A DNA stretch of 64,000 bases, taken from the NCBI RefSeq assembly GCF_001612745.1, contig NZ_BDBA01000005.1:1-64000 (forward strand), written 5' to 3'. Under the pieces are notes generated by a model, which saw only the letters and a program-made list of their open reading frames with translations, had not been told where the DNA came from and did not search any database. This document shows positions 1-7,778 of the stretch, in pieces. Both the position numbers and the translations under genes were made by a program. The stretch is from Nocardia amamiensis NBRC 102102. Lineage in GTDB: Bacteria; Actinomycetota; Actinomycetes; Mycobacteriales; Mycobacteriaceae. Position 1 is the stretch's first letter, and every line of letters starts with the position of its first letter.

Positions 1-574
1 CGGCGGGCTGCTGCGGAGGCGGCGGCGGAGCCTGCGTGGGTTGCGGAGCCTGCGCGGGCTGAGCGGGCGCGTCGTCGACGCTGACACCGTGGTCGGTGAC
101 CAGCGCGGCGAACCCACCGGCGTAGCCCTGACCGACCGCGCGCACCTTCCACGCGCCCTGGCGGCGGTACAACTCGAGCGCGATCACGATCGACTCGGTG
201 TTCAGGCCCTCGATCCGATACTCGTACAAGCGATTACCGGCCCCGTCGGAAACGATCGCGGTCGGAGCGGCGGACTGGCCGAAGGTGCTGTTCGCGTCGT
301 CCAGCGTGATCACCGCGCGGATCTGGTCGATGTCCGCGGGCACCGCGTTCAACGACACCGCCAGCGACGCGGGCTGTCCGGCGGGGGCGGGCTGCAGATT
401 CACGCCGGGACCGGTCGGCTGGTTGAAGAAGACGAAGTCGGCGTCGGAACGGACCTTGCCCCGCTCGGTGACCAGTAGTGCCGACAGATCCGCCGGCGCC
501 GCGAGCTGGACGGAAATCACCACGTCATTGGTGGCCAGCGGACCGTTCTGGCCCTTGGCGAGTGTTGCGGACAA
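1..574 (-). CDS. TerD-family stress protein, C-terminus beyond the window
   Basis: TerD domains are calcium-binding beta-sandwich proteins of the tellurite/stress response, probably cytoplasmic and membrane-associated. The visible part has 191 codons. Residues 1 to about 160 form one TerD domain, beginning SATLAKGQNGPL, with the family motif DADFVFFNQP and the typical ending WKVRAVGQGYAGGFAAL. A linker rich in Ala, Pro and Gln (PAQAPQPTQAPPPPPQQP) follows and leaves the window, so a second domain may lie outside. The start is TTG at 574-572, chosen because GAAGGG sits six bases upstream and the first residues match the family. It is divergent from the AIM24 genes. The left end is cut, so full length is unknown. 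Confidence 0.85.
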   Translation of the reverse strand, partial: MSATLAKGQNGPLATNDVVISVQLAAPADLSALLVTERGKVRSDADFVFFNQPTGPGVNLQPAPAGQPASLAVSLNAVPADIDQIRAVITLDDANSTFGQSAAPTAIVSDGAGNRLYEYRIEGLNTESIVIALELYRRQGAWKVRAVGQGYAGGFAALVTDHGVSVDDAPAQPAQAPQPTQAPPPPPQQPA

Positions 575-701
575 GTTCGACCCTTCGCTTGTCGGTGCGT
601 ACGCCTGACACTCTACGAGAAACGCGCTCGGCACCGCTCGTACTGAACGGCCGCGCTACCCCGACACGCACTGGCACATCGGTTAGGGTGACGACACGCA
701 G

Positions 702-1379
702 ATGGAATACGGCAATCACACCGTGTTCCCGATCGAGACAGCAGGCAAACATTCCATGGCGCAACTGTTCGAGCAATCGAAGAAGGTGGTCGAGGCCCAC
801 CTCGCCGGAACCAGTCTCAGGGCGATTTCCGGCTCGATGATCGCCTATGAAGGAAATGTGCAGTTCAAGTCGGCCGGTTTCGGCGGGGGCGACGGCGTGC
901 TCGCCGGGCTCAAGCGGCGCGCCACCGGCGAGAAGCTCTCGCTGATGGAGTGCTCCGGCAACGGCCGGGTTTTCTTCGCGGTCAACGGCCAGCATGTCAC
1001 CGTGGTCGATCTGAACAACGAGACGCTGCAAGTGGAGTCGCAACAGCTGCTCGCCTTCGCCGGGAACCTGCGCACCGACGTGCGTTTCGCCGGCGTGCGC
1101 GGCGCGTCCTCCGGGCAGGGCCTGTTCACCACCACTGTCTCCGGCCAGGGGCAGGTCGCGCTGCTCTCGGCGGGCGGGCCGCTCATTCACCTCGAGGTGT
1201 CCCCGCAATATCCGCTGGTGGTGGACCCGGACGCGTTCGTCGCCGCGCGCGGCAACCTCAATCAGTCGTTCGTCACCGACGTGTCCTGGCGCAGTTTCGT
1301 CGGACAGGACGCGGGCGAGGCGTTCTCGCTGCGCTGGGACGGGCAAGGCGTGGTGTCGATCCAGCCGGCGGAACGGTAG
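702..1379 (+). CDS. AIM24 family protein, first of three
   Basis: A 225-residue member of the AIM24 (DUF124/TIGR00266) family, which has a beta-rich fold and no defined enzymatic role. Visible family features are the early SMIAYEGNVQFKS stretch, the QGLFTTTVSGQGQVAL segment and the late VVDPDAFVAARGNLN segment. It starts a three-gene run of AIM24 paralogues beside a TerD gene; from memory this arrangement recurs in actinobacteria. ATG 702 has only a weak ribosome binding site. ATG 757 (MAQLFEQSKKVVEAHL) is an alternative that keeps the whole conserved part. The product is certain at family level only; its role in the Ter response is inferred from position. Confidence 0.85.
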   Translation: MEYGNHTVFPIETAGKHSMAQLFEQSKKVVEAHLAGTSLRAISGSMIAYEGNVQFKSAGFGGGDGVLAGLKRRATGEKLSLMECSGNGRVFFAVNGQHVTVVDLNNETLQVESQQLLAFAGNLRTDVRFAGVRGASSGQGLFTTTVSGQGQVALLSAGGPLIHLEVSPQYPLVVDPDAFVAARGNLNQSFVTDVSWRSFVGQDAGEAFSLRWDGQGVVSIQPAER

Positions 1380-1388
1380 GACCAACGA

Positions 1389-2087
1389 ATGTTCGAGAAA
1401 GTCAACGGCAAAGTCGTCAAGGTCAACGTCGGGATGGCGGGCGGCGTGGCCGCTCGCAACGGCGCGATGCTGTTCTACACCGGCGACGTTTCCTTTGCGC
1501 CGCATCAGATTCCGGGCGGCCAGGGGATGGGCGGCATGGGTGGTGTGATGCGACTGGCCGGGCGCGCGATGGCGGGCGAGCACGAACGCACCATGCTGGC
1601 GCAGGGCACCGGCGAGGTGCATTACGGGTTCGCGGGCTTGGAAGTGCATGTGGTGCACATGCAGCCGGGCGCGACACTGCGCGTCGAGGCCTCGCGACTG
1701 CTGGCCAACACCGCCGGGTTGCAGAGTTCGGTGGTGTCCGTGATGAGTTCGGGCGGCGGAGGCGGTGGCGGCGGACTGATGGGCGCGCTGCGCGGCGCCG
1801 CGTCGGGCGCGTTGACCGGCCAGGGCATGTTCACCACCCAGCTGTCCGGTCAGGGCGCGGCGGTGTTGCTCGCGCATGGCGGGTTCCTGGAACTGCAAGT
1901 GGGCGGCCCGAATCCGATAGTGGTAGACCCGCAGGCGTTCGTCGCCGCTTACGGCAATGTGCAGACCGAGCTGAAGACGGCGCTGAGCTGGCGGGACGCG
2001 GTCGGCCGCGGTTCCGGTGAGGCGATGCAGTTGCACTGCGTCGGGCAGGGTGTCGTCTATGTACAGGCCTCCGAAGAGAAGTTGTGA
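1389..2087 (+). CDS. AIM24 family protein, second of three
   Basis: A 232-residue AIM24 paralogue beginning nine bases after the preceding stop, with GGTAGGA as ribosome binding site. It repeats the family landmarks: MLFYTGDVSF early, LTGQGMFTTQLSGQGAAVLL in the middle and VVDPQAFVAAYGNVQ late. It differs from its neighbours by a glycine- and methionine-rich insert near residues 40-55 (GGQGMGGMGG) and a run of seven glycines near residue 122. Its stop overlaps the next start, so the three genes are probably translated together, perhaps as a hetero-oligomer of related beta folds. That last point is inference. Confidence 0.85.
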   Translation: MFEKVNGKVVKVNVGMAGGVAARNGAMLFYTGDVSFAPHQIPGGQGMGGMGGVMRLAGRAMAGEHERTMLAQGTGEVHYGFAGLEVHVVHMQPGATLRVEASRLLANTAGLQSSVVSVMSSGGGGGGGGLMGALRGAASGALTGQGMFTTQLSGQGAAVLLAHGGFLELQVGGPNPIVVDPQAFVAAYGNVQTELKTALSWRDAVGRGSGEAMQLHCVGQGVVYVQASEEKL

Positions 2088-2854
2088 GCATGTCCCAGAT
2101 CCTCAACCCCATGACTCTCGGTGAGAGCGACAACATCCCGGGAAACAGCTACGCCTACTGCATCGACCTGAACAAGCCGTGGTTCATGCGCAAGGGCGCG
2201 ATGATCGCCTACTACGGCGACATGCGGTTCCAGATGCTCACGCACGGCCTGCACGGCGGTCTGCTGCACATGGTGTCGCAGCAGTTCTCCGCACCGCTGT
2301 TCACCGGCGACTATGTCGTCGCGGAGGGGCACGGCAAGCTGATCATCGGCGACCGCGGCTACGACATCAATTCCTATGACCTGGAGGACAACGGCAACCT
2401 GACCATCCGGGCGGCGAACCTGCTGGCGTTCGAGCCCGGTCTGTCGCTGAACCAGTCCATCGTGCCTGGATTCCTCACCCTTATCGGCACCGGCAAGTTC
2501 CTCGCCTCGTCCAACGGACCGGTCATGTTCGCCGAGCCGCCGCTGCGGGTGGACCCGGAATCGCTGGTCGGGTGGGCGGATTGCCCCTCGCCGAGCCACC
2601 ACTACGACCAGCGGTGGGTCACCGACTTCCTGGCCGCGGGCGCGGCGGCCCTGGGCGTCAACTCCGGTGAGGAGCGTCAATTCGACTTCACCGGCGCGGG
2701 AACCGTGCTGATCCAGTCCAGCGAGAAGGTGCTCAGCGACTCGGTGCTGGTGCGCACCATCGAGGGACAGCTCCAGAGCGGCGTCACCGTCGGCGGCTTG
2801 CAACGGCTGCAAGGGGTGATCGCGCAGCAGCTGGCTGGGCAACAGCAATACTGA
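2084..2854 (+). CDS. AIM24 family protein, third of three
   Basis: A 256-residue AIM24 paralogue. The GTG start at 2084 overlaps the preceding stop in the tetranucleotide GTGA, which indicates translational coupling. Family landmarks are KGAMIAYYGDMRF near residue 34 and FAEPPLRVDPESLVGWAD near residue 150. It lacks the QGLFTT segment of the first two paralogues and has FLTLIGTGKFLASS at the matching place, so it is the most divergent of the three. No signal peptide or membrane segment is visible. Confidence 0.85.
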   Translation: MSMSQILNPMTLGESDNIPGNSYAYCIDLNKPWFMRKGAMIAYYGDMRFQMLTHGLHGGLLHMVSQQFSAPLFTGDYVVAEGHGKLIIGDRGYDINSYDLEDNGNLTIRAANLLAFEPGLSLNQSIVPGFLTLIGTGKFLASSNGPVMFAEPPLRVDPESLVGWADCPSPSHHYDQRWVTDFLAAGAAALGVNSGEERQFDFTGAGTVLIQSSEKVLSDSVLVRTIEGQLQSGVTVGGLQRLQGVIAQQLAGQQQY

Positions 2855-2979
2855 GCAAGGGGAGGCGGCGCAGGTCCGGCCCGGTGGTCACGCCCGCGCA
2901 TTCGTCATCACTCACACAGGGGACTCGCGCCCCTCGTGCGGGGGATTCGCGACGAGCCGGACCTGGATACCGTTCACTC

Positions 2980-4476
2980 GTGTTTCACATTTCCTTTCGA
3001 AACCTGCGTACGGCACTGCTGGCAGCAGCACTCGCCTCGGTAGCGGTGCCCGCCGCCGCGGCGCCGATTCCTTCGATACCAGCCGTACCCGACGTTCCAC
3101 GGTTTCTCGGCGCACCTGCGATCGGTGAACCGGTTACCGGCATCGCCCCGGTCCCCCAGCACCCGTACCTGGCGCCGAACGGTAACTCGGGTGTCCACGA
3201 CGACGGTTGGATGAGCGATACCTATACCCGCCCCGGCCCACTCGGCCGGGCGCCGCGGACCGATTCGCTGCTGCTCGGCAGTGAGTGCGGCTCGGTGGCG
3301 TTCGACCGCGCCGGTCGCATCGTCACGACCTGCCTCGGGCTGCAACCGGGTCTCTACCTCATCGACCCCGTCACGATGACCGTGCTGGGCAAACATCCGC
3401 TGCCCGGTAAGAGCCCGCTCGATACGCTGCAACCCGGCGCGTTCAACAACTTCGTCGGCGGTGGGTACTTCTATCTCGACGACGCCGACCGCGCGGTAGT
3501 GGGCACCAGCACCGGGCACATTCAGATCTTTGCCGAAACCCCTGCCGCCGACGGCTTTTCGCTCGTGCGCGACTACGACCTGACCGGCGTGCTGCAGCCG
3601 GGCGAGACGCTGAACTCCGCGGTGCCGGACTCGAACGGTTTGATCTGGTTCGTGGCCAAGACCAACGGCGTGGTCGGCACGCTCGATCCGGATACCGGTG
3701 CGGCACAGGTCATCCGGCTCGGCGCGGGCGCGGAGAACCAGATCGAGAACTCGTTCGCGGTCGGAGCGGCCGGTGACGTCTATATCGCCACCAACCGCCA
3801 ACTGCTGCGTTTCGACGCGGGTCCCGGCGGCGCACCACAGATCACCTGGCAGGTCACCTACGCCAACAGCAACCAGCGTAAGCCGGGCCAGGTGGACGAC
3901 GGAACCGGCACCACACCCACCATCCTCCCCGACGGCTATGTCGCAATCACCGACAATGCCGACCCGATGAACGTCGTCGTCTACCGCACGGCCCCCTCGG
4001 TCGCCGAACGTCAAGTCTGCGCGGTGCCGGTGTTCGAGCCCGGCCACGGCGCGACCGAGAACTCGTTGATCGGCGCGGGACGCTCACTCATCGTCGAGAA
4101 CAACTATGGCTATGCACACCCTGATGCGACCGCGTCCGGCAAAACCACGACTCCCGGTTTCGCTCGCGTCGACATCGAGGCCGACGGCAGCGGCTGCCAT
4201 CTGACCTGGACCAACACGGTCGAAGCCGCGCCGACGGTGGTGCCGAAGCTATCGCTGGCCACCGGACTGATCTACACCTACACGAAGGGCACCGAACCGA
4301 GCGATCCCTGGTACTGGACCGCGCTCGACTATCGCACCGGCGAGACCGTGTGGAAACAGCTGTCCGGCACCGGCCTCGGGTTCAACAACAATTACGCGGG
4401 GATCGCCATCGGGCCCGATGGGGCGGCATATCTCGGCACGCTCGGCGGGTTGGTGTCCATGCGCGACGGCGGCTGA
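2980..4476 (+). CDS. secreted beta-propeller-like protein of unknown function
   Basis: A protein of about 498 residues beginning with a Sec-type signal peptide: FRNLR, a hydrophobic stretch LLAAALASVAVPAAAA, then a proline-rich mature start. The rest contains repeated short strands typical of PQQ/six-bladed propellers (GLYLIDPVTMTVLG, GVVGTLDPDTGAAQVIRL, YWTALDYRTGETVWKQ, GPDGAAYLGTLGGL), each close to a Dx(D/T)G turn. GTG 2980 is preferred because the signal peptide follows it directly; a start at 2884 in the same frame would put 32 polar residues before the signal. No catalytic motif is recognised. It has its own intergenic region and is probably a separate transcription unit from the AIM24 genes. 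Confidence 0.7.
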   Translation: MFHISFRNLRTALLAAALASVAVPAAAAPIPSIPAVPDVPRFLGAPAIGEPVTGIAPVPQHPYLAPNGNSGVHDDGWMSDTYTRPGPLGRAPRTDSLLLGSECGSVAFDRAGRIVTTCLGLQPGLYLIDPVTMTVLGKHPLPGKSPLDTLQPGAFNNFVGGGYFYLDDADRAVVGTSTGHIQIFAETPAADGFSLVRDYDLTGVLQPGETLNSAVPDSNGLIWFVAKTNGVVGTLDPDTGAAQVIRLGAGAENQIENSFAVGAAGDVYIATNRQLLRFDAGPGGAPQITWQVTYANSNQRKPGQVDDGTGTTPTILPDGYVAITDNADPMNVVVYRTAPSVAERQVCAVPVFEPGHGATENSLIGAGRSLIVENNYGYAHPDATASGKTTTPGFARVDIEADGSGCHLTWTNTVEAAPTVVPKLSLATGLIYTYTKGTEPSDPWYWTALDYRTGETVWKQLSGTGLGFNNNYAGIAIGPDGAAYLGTLGGLVSMRDGG

Positions 4477-4570
4477 GTCCGGGTTTCATCTGCTGATCGG
4501 CGGATAGCGATGGCGCGGAATGCAATCGCCCCCGGGACCGCTCAGCGGGCCGCCGTATCTGCGAATCCAG
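4477..4570. other. intergenic stretch with no recognised gene
   Basis: Between the stop of the secreted protein and the decayed duplication at 4571 I see no convincing open frame and no clear terminator. Together with the duplication, this gap to the next start at 4800 is 323 bases without an intact gene. Confidence 0.5.
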
Positions 4571-4675
4571 GCATCGCTGACTCGTCGCTCTCGGCACAAC
4601 GCATACGCACGTGGCCGAGGTCGAATCCCTTTACACGGCAGCTTATCCGCGCGTCGCGAACTACCGATTGACCAT
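4571..4675 (+). pseudogene. decayed tandem copy of the 5' end of the next gene
   Basis: This stretch aligns with about 4798-4910, the beginning of the downstream gene. The clearest match is a 15-base identity, TATCCGCGCGTCGCG, at 4644-4658 and 4881-4895. Earlier matches include GCTGACT (4576 and 4803) and GTCGAATCC/GACGAATCC. The offset grows from 227 to 237 bases across the copy, so small indels have accumulated. The ATG of the intact gene is ATC here and the frame is broken. It is read as the relic of a partial tandem duplication. Confidence 0.7.
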
Positions 4676-4799
4676 AGAGCTCGCTATGTATCGCAGGTTG
4701 CCGGGCAGATGGCATACAGACAGCAAAAGATTCGCGTCGGTATGGTGAAATCGTCTCGGTGCTCGCCGACGCAGGGGATAGGCGGCGGAGAATCGGTAG

Positions 4800-5645
4800 A
4801 TGGCTGACTTGGCGCTCTCGCCGCAGCGTCGCACCGCGCTGACGAACCTGGTCCAAGACGAATCCACGTTCGCGACAGCGTATCCGCGCGTCGCGGACTA
4901 CTGGTCCACCGTGGGCCGGTTGCCCGGCACCGGCGACGACATCGCCGACGCCACCTTCGACCTGCACCTGCTGCACTACATGACCGGTGGCGCCAGCACG
5001 AATCCGTACTGGGATGTCGTCGCCGCCGCGGTCTCTCCGGGGCCGCCGGAGCGTGCGGCGCGACGCGAGGTGAACGGTGGCAATCCGAAAGGTAGTGCTC
5101 GTCTGGCCTATGCGCAGATCCTCCTGCAAGCCGCCTACGCGTATGCCATTCCGTCCCCCGCGACACTGCGGTGGGTCGCGGAGGTCACGGAAGGCAGGCC
5201 GATCATGGAGGTCGGGTCGGGTCGCGGCTACTGGGCGCATCAACTCACCCGGATCGGTGTACCGACGACCGCTTTCGATTCACATCCGCCCGGCCTCGTG
5301 ACCAATTCGGCTTTCCCTTCCGCCCCGGGACAAGTCGCAATGTGGCATCCCACCGCGACACCACCCGCGTCGGCGGCCGATCTGGCCGCCGCCCACGCGA
5401 GCGATGTCCTGTTCCTCTGCTGGCCGCCCGGCTGGGAAAACCCCATGGCCTCGACCACCCTCGCCGCCTACCAGCAGGCGGGCGGCCGCACCCTCGTCTA
5501 CATCGGCGAGTCGCGCGGCGGACGCACCGCCGACACCGCGTTCTTCGACATCCTGGATGCCGACTGGACCCGGCTCGACCAGGACCCGGATTACGTCTCG
5601 TGGTGGAACCTCGCCGACACCGCCCAGTGCTGGCAGCGCCGATGA
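4800..5645 (+). CDS. class I methyltransferase-like protein
   Basis: A 281-residue protein. Residues 136-150 (RPIMEVGSGRGYWAHQL) match the S-adenosylmethionine-binding motif I of class I methyltransferases, followed by an acidic residue at the end of strand 2 (TTAFDSHPPG). The segment DVLFLCWPPGWENPMA takes the place of motif IV. The first 130 residues are a helical region I do not recognise. The substrate is unknown. The ATG is preceded by GGAG about 10 bases upstream. A degenerate copy of its first ~100 bases lies just upstream (4571-4675). It converges with the metallo-hydrolase, leaving 15 bases between stops. Confidence 0.6.
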   Translation: MADLALSPQRRTALTNLVQDESTFATAYPRVADYWSTVGRLPGTGDDIADATFDLHLLHYMTGGASTNPYWDVVAAAVSPGPPERAARREVNGGNPKGSARLAYAQILLQAAYAYAIPSPATLRWVAEVTEGRPIMEVGSGRGYWAHQLTRIGVPTTAFDSHPPGLVTNSAFPSAPGQVAMWHPTATPPASAADLAAAHASDVLFLCWPPGWENPMASTTLAAYQQAGGRTLVYIGESRGGRTADTAFFDILDADWTRLDQDPDYVSWWNLADTAQCWQRR

Positions 5646-5660
5646 CCGATCGCGCGGCTG

Positions 5661-6458
5661 TCAGCTTGCGCGCTGGAATTCCCACGGGTCGTGCGCGCTG
5701 ATCAGCGTGACTTCGTCGGCGTGATCGCGGTGCAGCTCCCGCAGCCGCGCCTGGGTGCCCAGCCGCAGGTCGTGGTGCACCTCCGAGGTGGTCTGCACGA
5801 TGTCGAGCACCGGGTGCGGCTGCGGAGCCGGATCGAGTTCGCGGTGGTAGTAGTAGGCGTCGCCGCAGTGCAGCAGCCAGCGCTCACCGTCGCGGACGGC
5901 GACGCCGGTGTGGCCCGCGGTGTGCCCGCCCAGCGGAATCAGCTGGAAGTCTTCCGGCAGGTCCTTCGGTTGAATCGCGTTGAAGCCGAACCACTTTCCG
6001 GTGGCATCCGACGGGTAGGTCAGCCACTGTGGGTCGTGCGCCCAGTGCGCGGGCCGGTAGCGGAAACTCGGAGCTTCGGCGAGTGCCGCCGCCAACTCGG
6101 CGGCCAGCACGTGGACCCGTGCGTGCGGAAAGTCGGGCAGTCCGCCGCAGTGATCCACATCGAGGTGGGTGAGGATGATGTGCCGCACATCGCCGGGGTC
6201 GTAGCCGAGACGCTGCACCTGCCGGATGGCGGTCTCGTCCTCGGACAGGCTCGGCTGCGCCATCGCGACCCAGTCCGCGCCGAGCGTGCCCGCCGGGTCG
6301 CGGACATCGTCCAGCCCGATGCCCGTCTCGATCAGGACCAGCCCGTCGGATTCGGTCTCGACCAGCAGGCAGTGGTTGACCGCGTGGGCGGGCGCAGGTC
6401 CGTCGTAGGTGGCTTCGATCTGCCGCACCGATCCGCAATTGAGGTGATGAATTGTCAT
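5661..6458 (-). CDS. MBL-fold metallo-hydrolase, AHL-lactonase-like
   Basis: A 265-residue metallo-beta-lactamase-fold hydrolase. The metal-binding signature is THLDVDHCGG, an HxDxDH form of the usual HxHxDH, with GGHTAGHTG as the next histidine block, LHCGDAYY supplying the bridging aspartate and ISAHDPWEF the last histidine. This pattern is common in proteins annotated as N-acyl homoserine lactonase family, but the true substrate is unknown. The start is ATG at 6458; the only longer in-frame choice is a TTG inside the shared operator. It is divergent from a MerR regulator, with a perfect palindrome 13 bases upstream of its start, so regulation by that MerR protein is likely. Confidence 0.8.
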   Translation of the reverse strand: MTIHHLNCGSVRQIEATYDGPAPAHAVNHCLLVETESDGLVLIETGIGLDDVRDPAGTLGADWVAMAQPSLSEDETAIRQVQRLGYDPGDVRHIILTHLDVDHCGGLPDFPHARVHVLAAELAAALAEAPSFRYRPAHWAHDPQWLTYPSDATGKWFGFNAIQPKDLPEDFQLIPLGGHTAGHTGVAVRDGERWLLHCGDAYYYHRELDPAPQPHPVLDIVQTTSEVHHDLRLGTQARLRELHRDHADEVTLISAHDPWEFQRAS

Positions 6459-6471
6459 GCGAGCTAGTCTG

Positions 6472-6495
6472 TGACTTGAAGCGTGGTTCAAGTCA
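6472..6495. promoter_or_regulatory. palindromic MerR-type operator between divergent genes
   Basis: A perfect 9-base inverted repeat, TGACTTGAA, then six bases (GCGTGG), then TTCAAGTCA. It lies between the divergent starts of the metallo-hydrolase (6458) and the MerR gene (6506). The CTTGAA/TTCAAG core resembles operators bound by MerR/SoxR-type proteins. Its right end overlaps the ribosome binding site of the MerR gene, so binding could block its own translation start region. Confidence 0.7.
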
Positions 6496-6505
6496 AGGAG
6501 CCGAG

Positions 6506-6895
6506 ATGACGGACGCCCTACTCGATATCGCCGAAGTGGCCGACCACACCGGCCTCGCCCCCTCCGCCCTGCGCTTCTACGAGAAACGCGGACTCATCGC
6601 CGCGACCGGCCGCAACGGCCTGCGCCGCACCTACCACCCCGATATCCTCGGCCGCCTGGCCCTCATCACCTGCGCCCGAGGCGCCGGTTTCACCCTCGCC
6701 GAAATCGCACGCTTCCTCCGCGCCTCCCCCACCGACGCCGAACTTCGCATCCGCATGGCCGAGAAAGCGAATCAGCTCGACGAAGACATCGCCCGCCTCA
6801 GCCGCATGCGCGACAGCCTCCGCCACGCCTCCACCTGCACCCACGACCCACTGGTCGAATGCCCCGACTTCAAGTCCACCTTCGAACCGGCGTGA
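6506..6895 (+). CDS. MerR-family transcriptional regulator
   Basis: A 129-residue regulator. Residues 5-40 carry the MerR winged-helix signature (LDIAEVADHTGLAPSALRFYEKRGLI), followed by the family helix GAGFTLAEIARFLR, a coiled-coil dimerisation helix (residues 85-110) and a short cysteine-containing tail (CTHDPLVEC). Two cysteines nine residues apart could sense metal or redox state; this is inference, as the tail lacks the SoxR CxxCxC cluster. The ATG at 6506 follows AAGGAG by five bases. The likely target is the divergent metallo-hydrolase and itself, through the palindrome at 6472-6495. Confidence 0.85.
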   Translation: MTDALLDIAEVADHTGLAPSALRFYEKRGLIAATGRNGLRRTYHPDILGRLALITCARGAGFTLAEIARFLRASPTDAELRIRMAEKANQLDEDIARLSRMRDSLRHASTCTHDPLVECPDFKSTFEPA

Positions 6896-6923
6896 TGCCG
6901 CACTGACCCTCAGGGGCGAAAGC

Positions 6924-7778
6924 CTATGCGTCGGTGTGGTTGGGCGCCGCTTTGATGAACCAGTTGATGATTTCCTCGCCCGCGAGGATGCCGGCGGCGC
7001 GAGTGACGGTGAGGTTGGGGTTGGTCCAGTTGAGTTGTTCGAGTTCGCCGTGGCGGGGCCGGATGGCGGAGTCGGCGGCGCGGAGCATTTCGGCGTCGAG
7101 AGCGCCGTCTCCCGCAGCCAGCGTCCTTGCCTCGTCGGCGAGTTCACCGCTGTCCCAGAGGCGTTTGCGGACTTCGGCGACAGCGCGGCTCTTGCAGACG
7201 GCCAGCGGCATGGTGTAGATCTTGCGGCCCTGCTGGGAGGCCGACCAGCCGCGCGGACGGCACCAGTCGTCCCATTCGGCGAGGAATCCGTCGGGAACGG
7301 CCTTCGGCTTCACCACCAGGTAGCAGAACAGGTGGTCGGCCACGCGGAACTTGGTCACCCAGGAATCATCGATGCGGGCGTGCAGTTCCCTGCTCACCTC
7401 CGACAGGGTGGCGCCGCCCGCGCGCACCTGGGCGTCGATGTCGATGCGCCAGCTCAGGTCGGGGACACCGTCGACGAGGATGTTCCCCCCATTGCTGGTG
7501 ATCGCATAACGCCAGGGCGCCCCGGGTAGTCGAATGCGCCCGAACTGCTTGATGGTGCGGGTAGTGGTGGGAATGACGGCGGCGGGTTCGGTCAGGGACT
7601 GCATCCGCAGCGCCGCGGTGGTGGTCATGAACGACAGCGGAGCGCCTTCGAGATGCTCCACACAGACCGTCGGCACGTCGGCGGTGGTGCTGAAGGCGCT
7701 ACGCGAGTAGATCATCGTCCGGTCCAGGTCGGTCGCGATCAGCGCACGTCTTCGCTGCACTTTCCGAGAGAGGTTCAC
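6924..7778 (-). CDS. HAD-family hydrolase of the Ter-linked biosynthetic operon
   Basis: A 284-residue haloacid-dehalogenase-fold phosphatase. The nucleophile motif is LIATDLDRTMIYS near residue 15 (DxDxT), motif II is YAITSNGGN and the late acidic motif is AAGDGALDAEML. Length and the cap between motifs II and III fit Cof-type HAD enzymes. The GTG start at 7778 overlaps the stop of the StiP-like gene in GTGA, so it is the last gene of a coupled operon. In the published Ter-linked pathway model the HAD protein is proposed to dephosphorylate a nucleotide-like intermediate; that step has not been shown for this protein. Confidence 0.8.
   Translation of the reverse strand: MNLSRKVQRRRALIATDLDRTMIYSRSAFSTTADVPTVCVEHLEGAPLSFMTTTAALRMQSLTEPAAVIPTTTRTIKQFGRIRLPGAPWRYAITSNGGNILVDGVPDLSWRIDIDAQVRAGGATLSEVSRELHARIDDSWVTKFRVADHLFCYLVVKPKAVPDGFLAEWDDWCRPRGWSASQQGRKIYTMPLAVCKSRAVAEVRKRLWDSGELADEARTLAAGDGALDAEMLRAADSAIRPRHGELEQLNWTNPNLTVTRAAGILAGEEIINWFIKAAPNHTDA

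Noticed and set aside
525..2036. 503-codon minus-strand frame opposite the AIM24 genes
   Set aside because: Antisense to two clear AIM24 genes and without family features.
4542..5243. 233-codon minus-strand frame with internal repeats
   Set aside because: The apparent internal protein repeat is only the antisense reading of the duplicated 5' end described at 4571.
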